Positions 33,066 to 41,086 of a stretch of DNA of 64,000 bases are shown here, piece by piece (position 1 is the first letter of the stretch; each line of letters starts with the position of its first letter). The notes beneath the pieces are model-generated. The model was not told where the DNA came from, did not search any database, and worked only from the letters and a program-made list of their open reading frames with translations. Source of the DNA: Arthrobacter sp. AFG20 (lineage in GTDB: Bacteria > Actinomycetota > Actinomycetes > Actinomycetales > Micrococcaceae); the NCBI RefSeq assembly GCF_002892795.1, contig NZ_PJMC01000011.1:110441-174440 (forward strand), given 5' to 3'. The translations under genes and the position numbers were made by a program.

Positions 33066-35297
33066 ATGACCCCCGCCCCAAAGCCTGCCATGCACCGCGC
33101 CCTCGGAATCTCCAAAGAGATCGAAGACGCCGCATGGTTCGTGCTCGGCGCCGGGCTGCAGGGCAGGCCGTCGGCGCTGGACGGCCGTACGCAGACGTGG
33201 ACGGCGGAGGCCGCAGCTGAACTGCTGGAACGGCTTGAACGGGGAGTCGCGGACGCCAAGGCACCCATGATGACCAACCTGCGGCATAACCTGGCGGACG
33301 CGTCCCCTTCGGCAAAGCAGCTGGCCGTGGAGCTCCTCTTCCTGCAGTCCCTGCCGCTGGCGCACGAGGTCAAGTCGCTCAAGGTCAAGCGCGCCCGCGT
33401 CGCCGAGGCGGCGTCCTGGCTCGAGCCGCCGCTGCAGCTCCCGGAGGAGCTGTACCAGGGCATGACCGACCACGGCGTCATCCGCGACCGGACTGCCGAG
33501 TTCAACTGGACCATCTGGGACCACCTGAAATGGCTCTGCCGGTTTGTGCACCATGTCGACCGGCAGTCCACGGCCGTCATCAATAAGGCGCTGAAGGATC
33601 CGCTGGCGTTCCACCTGCTGGCGGCCGGCACTCCCGAGGACCAGCCGGCCATCCGGCGCAGCATCGAATACCTCGCCTGGCCCAGCCACTTCGAGCCGGT
33701 GGTGGCCGACGTCGAACGCCAGGAGATCAGGGACGCGTTTGCCTCCCTCGTCGGCGGGGCCAAGGGGGACAGCGAGGAGGAAATCACCGCTGACATCCGC
33801 CGCATCCGCCTGCACCTGGATGAGCAGGCCGGCCAGCGCATCGACTGGTACGCCCGGCAGCTGGTAAGCCAGTGGCGGAAGGTCGGGGATCCGGGCCGCC
33901 GCGCCTGGCTGCTGCGCACCCACCACGACAATGCTGAGCTCCTGGCTGCCTGGCAGGCAGAGGAGAAGGTGACGCTCGACGTCGAACACCTCCGCCTGCT
34001 CGACGCCGGCGTGACCGCCGGGCTGGTCCAGCACGCTGTGGACGAGGACTACAAGCATCTCGGCTACGTGGAGCGGGAGGACACGAAGACCGCCGTCTTC
34101 GCCTTCCTGACCGTGATGAAGCCGGGCGACTTTGCGCTGTACCAGAACGCCGGAGCCGTCCGGATCGGCGTCGTGCTTGGCGAGCCGGACCACAACGGGG
34201 ACAACCGGCGAATGCGCCGCAAGGTCCGCTGGTTCGACGAGGCCCACGCCGTCACTGACCTGCCGCGGCACATCCAGCGCCAGCTGGCCACCCCGGGCAT
34301 TGTCGTCGACGTCACCAGGGTGGTGCAGGCGCTGCAGGCGCTGCTGCCCGCCGAGGCGGAGACCGAGCCCGACGCCGATACGTCGCCGGCGACCGTCGCC
34401 CTCCCCCTGCTGGGCGGCTTCCGTCCGGTGACGCAGGAGTTCGCGGACTCCCTTCACATGGAGGTGGAGCCGGTGCAGGAGATCGCCGACCTGCTGGAGG
34501 AGAACCGGCAGCTGGTGCTGTACGGCCCGCCGGGAACCGGCAAGACCTACCTCGCCAAGCACCTCGCCGCCGAACTGGCGCAGGACAGCACCGACGAACG
34601 GGTGAAGCTCGTCCAGTTCCATCCGTCCTACGCCTACGAGGACTTCTTCGAGGGGTACCGGCCGGACAAGACCGACGAGGGGCAGGTTTCGTTCAAGCTC
34701 GTGGCCGGGCCGCTGCGCCGGCTCGCGGAGGAGGCGGCGAAACCGGGCAACGAGTCGAAGCCGTACTTCCTGATCATCGACGAGATGAACCGCGCCAACC
34801 TGGCAAAGGTGTTCGGTGAGCTGTACTTCCTGCTGGAATACCGGGATGACCGGATCTACCTGCAGTACAGCCCCAACGAGCCGTTCACGCTCCCGGACAA
34901 CCTGTACATCATCGGCACCATGAACACAGCGGACCGCTCTATCGCGATGATGGACGCCGCGATCCGCCGCCGTTTTGCCTTCATCGAACTGCACCCGCAG
35001 ACCGAGCCGGTGAAGGGATCGCTGCTGCGGTTCCTGGAGGCCCGGCAGCTGGACACCACGCCGGCGCTGCTGCTCGACGCGCTCAACCAGGCCATCGACG
35101 AGTGGGACCGGGACCTCATGATCGGGCCGTCCTACTTCATGAAGAAGGCCGCCCAGACCCCCGCCGGTCTGCGCCGGATCTGGAAGTACGAGCTCATGCC
35201 GTTGCTGGAGGAGCACTATCACGGGCAGCTGAACCGGGCCCAGCTGGAAGAGCGCTTCGGGCTGGACCAGCTGCTGGGACGCCTTGCGTCTCGCTAG
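33066..35297 (+). CDS. mcrB: McrB-type AAA+ GTPase of a methylation-dependent restriction system
   Basis: 743 residues. The C-terminal half is an McrB motor: Walker A GPPGTGKT near residue 487, Walker B LIIDEMNRAN near 568-577 and the McrB signature MNTADRS near 619. McrB translocates on DNA with GTP and activates McrC. Residues ~337-412 (KPGDFALYQNAGAVRIGVVL and VRWFDEAHAVTDLP) have the pattern of a PUA-like (EVE/SRA) reader, a plausible modified-base recognition module; the first ~300 residues are unfamiliar. No ribosome site at a usable distance, but TAAATT at 33053-33058 lies 7 bases before ATG, suggesting a leaderless mRNA. It overlaps mcrC by 14 bases. Confidence 0.87.
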   Translation: MTPAPKPAMHRALGISKEIEDAAWFVLGAGLQGRPSALDGRTQTWTAEAAAELLERLERGVADAKAPMMTNLRHNLADASPSAKQLAVELLFLQSLPLAHEVKSLKVKRARVAEAASWLEPPLQLPEELYQGMTDHGVIRDRTAEFNWTIWDHLKWLCRFVHHVDRQSTAVINKALKDPLAFHLLAAGTPEDQPAIRRSIEYLAWPSHFEPVVADVERQEIRDAFASLVGGAKGDSEEEITADIRRIRLHLDEQAGQRIDWYARQLVSQWRKVGDPGRRAWLLRTHHDNAELLAAWQAEEKVTLDVEHLRLLDAGVTAGLVQHAVDEDYKHLGYVEREDTKTAVFAFLTVMKPGDFALYQNAGAVRIGVVLGEPDHNGDNRRMRRKVRWFDEAHAVTDLPRHIQRQLATPGIVVDVTRVVQALQALLPAEAETEPDADTSPATVALPLLGGFRPVTQEFADSLHMEVEPVQEIADLLEENRQLVLYGPPGTGKTYLAKHLAAELAQDSTDERVKLVQFHPSYAYEDFFEGYRPDKTDEGQVSFKLVAGPLRRLAEEAAKPGNESKPYFLIIDEMNRANLAKVFGELYFLLEYRDDRIYLQYSPNEPFTLPDNLYIIGTMNTADRSIAMMDAAIRRRFAFIELHPQTEPVKGSLLRFLEARQLDTTPALLLDALNQAIDEWDRDLMIGPSYFMKKAAQTPAGLRRIWKYELMPLLEEHYHGQLNRAQLEERFGLDQLLGRLASR

Positions 35298-36597
35298 CCC
35301 CGCCGGCTTCGGTGTGACTGCCGGCTCCGCGACGGCGGCTTCCGCGCGGCCCGGCGCTCGCGGCAGTCGCGGTTCCGCCCCGGCGCTGCGGCACATCGTT
35401 CTGGACGAACTCTCCGGCGGCACCGTGGAGAAGCTCGACGCCGAAAGCGCCGCCTTCCTGAACTCCAGCGGCCTGGCCAAGGCAACGCCGATGGGCATGG
35501 GACTGTTCCGGATCGAGCCCGTGGGCATGGTGGGGTCCGTTCGCACTCCGCGGGTGCAGCTCGATGTGCGGCCGAAGGACCGGCTCGGGCTGAGCCGGCT
35601 GCTCTTTTTGCTGAGCTACGCCGGGGACCAGGGCTTCCGCGACGACACCGTGGCGGCGGACGAGGATGCCGAGCTGTGGAGCGCCCTGGCGGCGTCGATG
35701 GTGCAGCTCGCCGAACGTGCGCTGCAGCGTGGCGTCCTGCAGGGGTACGTCACCGTCGATGAGTCGCTCCGAACGGTCAAGGGTCGCATCCGCATCTCGG
35801 ACCAGATATCCCGCCGGCCCGGGATGCTGGTGCCGCTGGAAGTCTCCTACGACGAGTTCACCGAGGACATTCCGGAGAACCGCATCCTGCGTGCCGCGCT
35901 CGAGCGCATGTCGCGTGTCCCGGGCGTCCGCCCGGATGTGCTGGGCCGTCTGCGGCAGCTCAAGGGAAAGCTCGACGTCGTTACCCGCCTCCACGCCGGC
36001 GCTCCGCTTCCGCCGTGGCGGGCGAGCCGGATGAACCTCCGCTATCACGCGGCGCTGAGGCTCTCCGAGGTGATCCTGCGCAATGCTTCCGCGGAGGCGG
36101 GGGAGGGCAAACAGCAGACGGCGTCCTTCGTCGTCGACATGGGCAAGGTCTTCGAGGATTTCGTCGGCGCGGCGCTGCGCCGGGCCATGGCGGCCTTTCC
36201 TGGCGAGATGAGGCTGCAGTACAACGCGCTGCTGAACGAGGCGGTCCGGGACTCTGACCGGCTGACAGTCCGCCCGGATGCCGTGCACCTGCTGGGCGGC
36301 CGGCCGGTGGTGGTGTACGACGCCCAGTACCGGGCGGGCACCGACCAGGGTGCCTCCCTGTCGGCGGACCATTACCAGATGCTGGCCTACTGCACGGCGC
36401 TGCGCGTGCCCACGGCCTGGCTGGTCTGCGCGGGGGCGGGTGAGGTGAAGCTGAGGCGGATCCTCAACACCGACATTGACATCGTCGAGTTTCCGCTGGA
36501 TCTTTCCCGGCCGCCGTCGGAGATCCTGGCAGCGGTCGCCGACCTGGCTGAGCAGTCCTGGGGTGAAGTGGTGCGGCAGGCGAGCCTCGGCCGCTAG
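35284..36597 (+). CDS. mcrC: McrC-type nuclease subunit with Lys-to-Gln change in the PD-(D/E)xK motif
   Basis: 437 residues. N-terminal McrC core (DVRPKDRLGLSRLLFLLSYA), central helical region (EFTEDIPENRILRAALERM) typical of McrBC family 5-methylcytosine restriction McrC proteins, then the nuclease domain with RPDAVHLLG near 331 and VVYDAQYRAG near 343-352. Canonical McrC has Asp-Ala-Lys here; the window encodes CAG (Gln) in place of the catalytic Lys. The start TTG 35284 overlaps mcrB by 14 bases; a later start cannot be excluded because the first ~35 residues are Ala/Gly-rich. Role: cuts DNA bearing modified cytosine with McrB, if active. Confidence 0.85.
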   Translation: MRLASPAGFGVTAGSATAASARPGARGSRGSAPALRHIVLDELSGGTVEKLDAESAAFLNSSGLAKATPMGMGLFRIEPVGMVGSVRTPRVQLDVRPKDRLGLSRLLFLLSYAGDQGFRDDTVAADEDAELWSALAASMVQLAERALQRGVLQGYVTVDESLRTVKGRIRISDQISRRPGMLVPLEVSYDEFTEDIPENRILRAALERMSRVPGVRPDVLGRLRQLKGKLDVVTRLHAGAPLPPWRASRMNLRYHAALRLSEVILRNASAEAGEGKQQTASFVVDMGKVFEDFVGAALRRAMAAFPGEMRLQYNALLNEAVRDSDRLTVRPDAVHLLGGRPVVVYDAQYRAGTDQGASLSADHYQMLAYCTALRVPTAWLVCAGAGEVKLRRILNTDIDIVEFPLDLSRPPSEILAAVADLAEQSWGEVVRQASLGR

Positions 36598-36610
36598 CCC
36601 AAAAGTAAAC

Positions 36611-36634
36611 GCAAGACAGACAGGTCTGTCTTGC
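36611..36634. promoter_or_regulatory. perfect TetR-type operator before the TetR gene
   Basis: GCAAGACAGA-CAGG-TCTGTCTTGC: 10-bp perfect arms. It lies about 10 bases upstream of TAGACT (36644-36649), the likely -10 of the tetR promoter, so bound repressor would cover the -35 region. Confidence 0.75.
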
Positions 36635-36656
36635 TCTTTGGGATAGACTGTTCCTA

Positions 36657-37361
36657 ATGGCAGAGGTACCCAGCTCCGAGCCGTGGAGCACCGGGAAAAA
36701 TCCTTCCGGAGGGCTTCAGGCTGGACCGCAGCCGGCCGCCACGCCGGGTGTCCCGCTCGCAACGGGAGGCCGGACGTATGGCGAGGAGATTGCGGCGTCC
36801 GGTGCTGCCAGGATGCACGAACGAATCGTCAATGCGGCATACGATCTCTTCGCCCGCCGTGGCGTCCGGGACGTCGGCATCAATGAACTCATCAGCAGCT
36901 CCGGCGTCGCAAAGGCCACCTTCTACCGCCACTTCGCTTCCAAGGACGAGCTCGTGCTGGCGTTCCTTGAGAAACGCGACCAGGTGTGGACGGTCAATGC
37001 CATCGTGGGAGAGGCCCGGCGCAGGGCCGACACCCCCGAACGCCAGCTGCTTGCCATTTTCGATGTCTTCTCCGACTGGTTCCACCGCACAGACTTTGAA
37101 GCCTGTTCCTTCATCAACGTGCTGCTGGAGATGGGCGCCTCGCATCCGCTGGGACGTGCCAGCATCGACTACCTCGCCAAGATCCGCGGCCACGTGAAGC
37201 AGCTCGCGGACGAGGCCGGGCTGCAGCGGACTGATGACTTCTCCCGGTCCTGGCACATCCTCATGAAGGGCTCGATCATTTCCGCGGCGGAGGGCGACCT
37301 TGACGCGGCCCGGCGCGCCCGCCGGCTGGCCGGCTGGCTAATTGAGGACCACCGGGCGTAA
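36657..37361 (+). CDS. TetR-family transcriptional regulator
   Basis: 234 residues. A ~50-residue non-conserved Gly/Pro-rich leader precedes the HTH: RIVNAAYDLFARRGVRDVGI, SSGVAKATFYRHFASKDELV (recognition helix and the YRHF typical of TetR), then a C-terminal ligand domain. No ribosome site; TAGACT at 36644-36649 is 7 bases before ATG 36657, suggesting leaderless translation, while ATG 36813 is an alternative start directly before the HTH. The palindrome at 36611-36634 indicates autoregulation. Target genes beyond itself are not evident; the neighbours are mcrC and a kinase. Confidence 0.85.
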   Translation: MAEVPSSEPWSTGKNPSGGLQAGPQPAATPGVPLATGGRTYGEEIAASGAARMHERIVNAAYDLFARRGVRDVGINELISSSGVAKATFYRHFASKDELVLAFLEKRDQVWTVNAIVGEARRRADTPERQLLAIFDVFSDWFHRTDFEACSFINVLLEMGASHPLGRASIDYLAKIRGHVKQLADEAGLQRTDDFSRSWHILMKGSIISAAEGDLDAARRARRLAGWLIEDHRA

Positions 37362-37417
37362 CCCGCAGAGGACGCAGCCACCCGGCTATCGCCGTGGTCA
37401 ACGCCGCGGGCAAGAAC

Positions 37418-39109
37418 TCAGTTCTGCACCGGCAGTGCGAAAGTAAACGTGGTGCCTTTCCCCACTTCGCTGCGCAGCGAGACCCGGCCACCGTGGGCTT
37501 CCACGATGGCCTTGCTGATGGACAGCCCCAGCCCGACGCCGGGAATCGCCGAATTGCGGACGGCTGCGGACCGGAAGAACTTGGCGAAGACCTCCTCCTG
37601 GTCCTGCTGGCTCATCCCCATGCCTGTATCGCTCACGCTGCACAGCATGTGGCCGTCTTCAGCGCGCAGCGACACCACCACGTCTCCGCCGTCGGGAGAG
37701 TATTTGATGGCGTTCGATACGAGGTTGTCCAGCACCTGCGAGATACGAGCGGCATCGATGTGGGCCTCCAGCCTCTCCGGGGCGTCGGCGTGGAGGTTGA
37801 TGCCGGATTCTGCGGCGCGCGGCAGGGCGGCGGTGACGCTGGTTCGCACGAGCTCGGCCACGTTTACGGCCTTCGGGGTGACGAGCAGTTGGCCGTTGCG
37901 GCTGGAGAGCAGGTCCGAGACCAGCGTGAGCAGCCGCTCCGAGTTCCGCCGGATGATTTCCAGGGGGCCGCGCTGGGAGCCGGTAAGGTCGTCGTCGTCG
38001 TCCAGTAGAAGCTCGACGTAGCCAAGAATCGAAGTGAGCGGCGTCCGGAATTCGTGGGAGACGTTGGAGACGAAATCGTCCTTGGCAGCCAGGGCGTTCA
38101 CTAGTTCGGTGACGTCGCTGAACACGATGACGGAGCCGGCGAAGTTCCCGTCCTGGTCCTCCATGGGCCTCGCACTGGTGGAGATGGCACGCTGTTCGGC
38201 GCCCGCTCCGAGCCACACGAGGTAGTCGGTGAACTCCTCGCCCAGAATCGCACGCCGGACGGGCCGCTGGTCGACGGGGACCAGGGTTGTCCTGTCGGCG
38301 GAGAACACCAGCAGTTGGGATTCGTTGGGATCGTCGTTGGTAGGCGGCGAAGCCAGCCGGTGATGCTTTCGCTGCTTGCGGTTCATCAGGATGTCATTGC
38401 CGTGCGCATCGACGGCGAGGACGCCCAGATGCACCGTGTCCAGGACCGTATTTAGTAGCCGTTCCTGGCGCTTGCTTCCGGACAGCACGCCGCGGAGCTG
38501 CGAGTCCTTCTCTTCCAGGTCGCGCTGTTGCTCCTCCAGGTCCCGCTGCTGCCGGACCATGCTGAGCGTCATGACGGCCACGGTGAGGCCGATCCCCAGC
38601 ATCATCACCGGCAGCAGGAAGGAGCGCGCCAGGTCCTGGCCGGAAACAGCGCCGTGGAGGAACAGCGGCACCCAGATGATTCCCAACGGACCGAAGAAGG
38701 ATATTGCCACCGCGGCTTTGGGGAACAGCCCGGAGGCGCACAGCCAGATGACCGGAAAAACGGCCATGAGGCTGAGCCCCGTCAGGCTGTCCTGGCCGCC
38801 TTCCCTGCCCAGGCAGATCGACACCAGGTCCAGGAGAGGTACGGCCAGGAAGGACGGATACGGGAGCCGGTGCCAAGGCACGGCGTAGCAGAGGATCAGT
38901 ATTACTGCCTGCGACAGCAGAAAAATGATGAAAAGGGGATTGAGCAGCGTTTCGGGGAAGAACGCCAGAATGAGAAAAGCTGTGATTCCTGCCGTCACGG
39001 AAAGCGGCATCTGGCTCAGCATCACCCTGCCCCGCAGCGAATACTCGTGGAAGGGCCGACGGAAGAGCAGGATCCGGCCGGAGGAGTCCTTCCAGGCGAT
39101 ACTGCTCAT
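37418..39109 (-). CDS. membrane sensor histidine kinase with PAS-like domain
   Basis: 563 residues from ATG 39109 (the frame to 39223 is leader). About six hydrophobic helices in the first ~175 residues, a coiled-coil linker (RQQRDLEEQQRDLEEKDSQ), a PAS-like domain at about 200-330 (LGVLAVDAHGNDILMNRKQ), then HisKA with the phospho-accepting His in VSHEFRTPLTSILGYVE near 350 and HATPase_c with N box LDNLVSNAIKYS, G1 SDTGMGMS and G2 GVGLGLSISKAIVEAHGG. All catalytic boxes are present. Divergent from the OmpR-type response regulator at 39211, so they form a two-component pair; signal unknown. Confidence 0.9.
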   Translation of the reverse strand: MSSIAWKDSSGRILLFRRPFHEYSLRGRVMLSQMPLSVTAGITAFLILAFFPETLLNPLFIIFLLSQAVILILCYAVPWHRLPYPSFLAVPLLDLVSICLGREGGQDSLTGLSLMAVFPVIWLCASGLFPKAAVAISFFGPLGIIWVPLFLHGAVSGQDLARSFLLPVMMLGIGLTVAVMTLSMVRQQRDLEEQQRDLEEKDSQLRGVLSGSKRQERLLNTVLDTVHLGVLAVDAHGNDILMNRKQRKHHRLASPPTNDDPNESQLLVFSADRTTLVPVDQRPVRRAILGEEFTDYLVWLGAGAEQRAISTSARPMEDQDGNFAGSVIVFSDVTELVNALAAKDDFVSNVSHEFRTPLTSILGYVELLLDDDDDLTGSQRGPLEIIRRNSERLLTLVSDLLSSRNGQLLVTPKAVNVAELVRTSVTAALPRAAESGINLHADAPERLEAHIDAARISQVLDNLVSNAIKYSPDGGDVVVSLRAEDGHMLCSVSDTGMGMSQQDQEEVFAKFFRSAAVRNSAIPGVGLGLSISKAIVEAHGGRVSLRSEVGKGTTFTFALPVQN

Positions 39110-39210
39110 GGGCGCGGGTCCATCCGGACGGGGCGTGAGAAACGCATAGGAGCAGGATATCCGCCGGGAGCTATACTGCAGACGGGATGTAGCGGGCTGA
39201 GGGGGCTGCG

Positions 39211-39966
39211 ATGGGTGATACACGCGTGGGACTGGTCATCGAGGATGACCATGACATTCGCGAATTGGTGCGCGTTGTTCTGACGCAGGCCGGTTTTGAG
39301 GTGCGCGCGGCAAGCAGCGGAGCCGAGGGAGTACTTGCCGCCAAGGAACTGGACCCGGCGGTCATCACGCTCGACCTCGGACTGCCGGACATCGACGGCT
39401 TTGAAGTCGCCCGGCAGATCCGCCAATTCTCCGACGCCTACATCGTCATGCTTACAGCCCGTGCGGAAGAGCTGGACACCCTGATCGGGCTTGAGTCAGG
39501 CGCCGACGACTACCTCACCAAGCCGTTCCGTCCGCGCGAGTTGCGTGCCCGCGTTGCGGCCATGATGCGGCGTCCGCGTTCGACGCCGGATCTCGCCGAA
39601 GAGGCCGGCTCGCCTTCCGCCGCCGGGAACGAGGGGCGGAAGTACACGCACAACGGCCTGGACCTGAGCTACGAATCCCGGACCGTTGCCGTCGACGGCC
39701 AGGAGTTGAGCCTGACCCGCACCGAGTTCGACCTGCTGCATGCTCTGCTCGAGGCGGGCCGCATGGTCCGTACCAAAGCGGATCTGGTGCGCCGACTGCG
39801 GGACGAACCCTACGACGTCGGAAGCTACATCAGCGAGGCGGACGAGCGGTCCGTTGAGGTGCACATGGGCAACCTGCGCAAAAAACTCGGCGATTCGGCC
39901 CAGAATCCGCGCTGGCTGCAGACCGTGCGCGGCGTGGGCTATCGGCTGGCTCCGGCTGAGGACTGA
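39211..39966 (+). CDS. OmpR/PhoB-family response regulator
   Basis: 251 residues. Receiver domain with acidic pocket Glu11-Asp12-Asp13, phospho-acceptor Asp55 in ITLDLGLPD, the switch Thr in MLTAR and Lys in YLTKPFRPRE; then a winged-helix output domain (LSLTRTEFDLLHALLEAG, ADERSVEVHMGNLRKKLG, TVRGVGYRLA). Divergent from the histidine kinase gene, whose start is 102 bases away; the shared gap contains TATACT near 39172. Phosphotransfer from that kinase is the expected input; the regulon is unknown. Confidence 0.92.
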   Translation: MGDTRVGLVIEDDHDIRELVRVVLTQAGFEVRAASSGAEGVLAAKELDPAVITLDLGLPDIDGFEVARQIRQFSDAYIVMLTARAEELDTLIGLESGADDYLTKPFRPRELRARVAAMMRRPRSTPDLAEEAGSPSAAGNEGRKYTHNGLDLSYESRTVAVDGQELSLTRTEFDLLHALLEAGRMVRTKADLVRRLRDEPYDVGSYISEADERSVEVHMGNLRKKLGDSAQNPRWLQTVRGVGYRLAPAED

Positions 39967-39984
39967 GCCGAGCCCTGCTCTAGT

Positions 39985-40410
39985 TCAGCCCGGAGTCAGG
40001 AACAGCTCCAGCTGTTTCTCGACGGCGGACAGGTCCCTGAGTTCGCACTCCCAGACGGTGAGAACCTCCCAGCCGTCGTTTTCAAGCTGACGGCGCTGGC
40101 TGGCGTCGCGGTCCCGCGTGCGGGTGCGTTTCGTTTCCCAAAATTCGGCGTTGGCCTTGGGGGCGTGCTGGCCCACCTTGCAGTCGTGGAAGTGCCAGAA
40201 GCAGCCGTTGACGAAGATGACCTTGCGCCGGCCTGCGAAGACGAGATCCGGATTGCCGGGCAGCTTGATGCCGCGCGAGGCGCCGTGCAGGCGGTACCGG
40301 TATCCCTTTGCGTGCAGAAGGCTGCGCACCAGCAGTTCGGGCTTCGTGTTCTTGCCCCGGATCCGGGACATGTTCCAGCTGCGCTGCTCAGGTGTCAGCC
40401 GGTCCGCCAT
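39985..40410 (-). CDS. vsr: very short patch repair endonuclease
   Basis: 141 residues, the normal Vsr length. Recognisable motifs are SWNMSRIRGKNTKPELLVR at the N terminus, LPGNPDLVF with the catalytic Asp, and IFVNGCFWHFHDC with zinc-binding Cys/His residues. Vsr nicks next to T:G mismatches formed by deamination of 5-methylcytosine. It usually sits beside a cytosine-C5 methyltransferase, but none is in the window, so this is an orphan or its partner is elsewhere. It is 3 kb from the McrBC-like pair. It converges with the response regulator, 18 bases apart. Confidence 0.92.
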   Translation of the reverse strand: MADRLTPEQRSWNMSRIRGKNTKPELLVRSLLHAKGYRYRLHGASRGIKLPGNPDLVFAGRRKVIFVNGCFWHFHDCKVGQHAPKANAEFWETKRTRTRDRDASQRRQLENDGWEVLTVWECELRDLSAVEKQLELFLTPG

Positions 40411-40447
40411 ATTTCCAGTCTAGGCCGGCAGCCCTGCTGGAATCGCG

Positions 40448-40891
40448 TTAGAAGTCGCGCTCCGGCTGCTCGCCAAACTGGAAGTGCCGGCCGCTCACGG
40501 AGCCGGGATCGATCTCGACATAGAAGTCCTTCAACGTGGGCACCCACGAAGCGAGTCCCAGCTCTTCGGCCTCGGCAATCTCCGCTGACTTGCTGAGGAC
40601 GCGGGCCGTGCCGCGGAGCACTACCGACCACGCCTGGTCCGACATGATGCCGTCCGTCTCGAACAGGACCCTGCCATTGATGGTCACCTGCGCGAGCTTG
40701 TTGCCCGGGGCCGTGCGGAAATACAGCTTCCGCCGGCTGGTCACGTAGTTGACGGGGAAGATATCCGGCTCACCCGCCACGGTGACCACCAAGCGGCCGT
40801 GCCTGGTGCCCTCGAGAAGCTGCCAGCACTGCTCTTCGTCGAGGACCAGGATGGGATCGCCGTCGGCGTGGTTGAACATCATGAGCTCCAT
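40448..40891 (-). CDS. pyridoxamine 5'-phosphate oxidase-like flavoprotein
   Basis: 147 residues, split-barrel FMN-binding fold of the Pyridox_ox_2 type: LEGTRHGRLVVTVAGEPDIF, then PVNYVTSRRKLYFRTAPGNKL and the C-terminal basic segment. Such proteins reduce or bind F420/FMN-linked substrates; the true substrate is unknown. ATG 40891, 40882 and 40879 are all possible; GGAG inside the first codons (40885-40888) favours one of the two later starts, which would shorten the protein by 3-4 residues. A 17-base palindrome (40894-40910) abuts the start, implying repressor control. Confidence 0.8.
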   Translation of the reverse strand: MELMMFNHADGDPILVLDEEQCWQLLEGTRHGRLVVTVAGEPDIFPVNYVTSRRKLYFRTAPGNKLAQVTINGRVLFETDGIMSDQAWSVVLRGTARVLSKSAEIAEAEELGLASWVPTLKDFYVEIDPGSVSGRHFQFGEQPERDF

Positions 40892-40893
40892 TC

Positions 40894-40910
40894 TTCTACA
40901 GCTTGTAGAA
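40894..40910. promoter_or_regulatory. palindrome TTCTACA-GCT-TGTAGAA at the PNPOx start
   Basis: Perfect 7-bp arms directly upstream of the flavoprotein gene. A second, shorter TTACA-TCGC-TGTAA lies at 40999-41012 in the same divergent gap, nearer the NCS1 permease. Both contain TACA/TGTA half-sites, so one regulator could bind both; none is encoded nearby. Confidence 0.5.
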
Positions 40911-41086
40911 AAACGATAGGGGTATGAACAGATTTTCCCAGCAAGAGCGGACCTGCGCCACGGGATGGAGCGGCGGTCTGACGGACGCGCAGGACACTTT
41001 ACATCGCTGTAATACCCCGGGAACCGTGCCGTCGCATGGCATGACTAGCGTCGGCGGAGACAAACCGGTGACGAAAGCGGAGCTTC

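Noticed and set aside
33039..35546. 835-codon open frame antisense to mcrB
   Set aside because: Shadow of McrB; it has no ribosome site and no recognisable motifs, and the plus-strand protein carries all AAA+ motifs.
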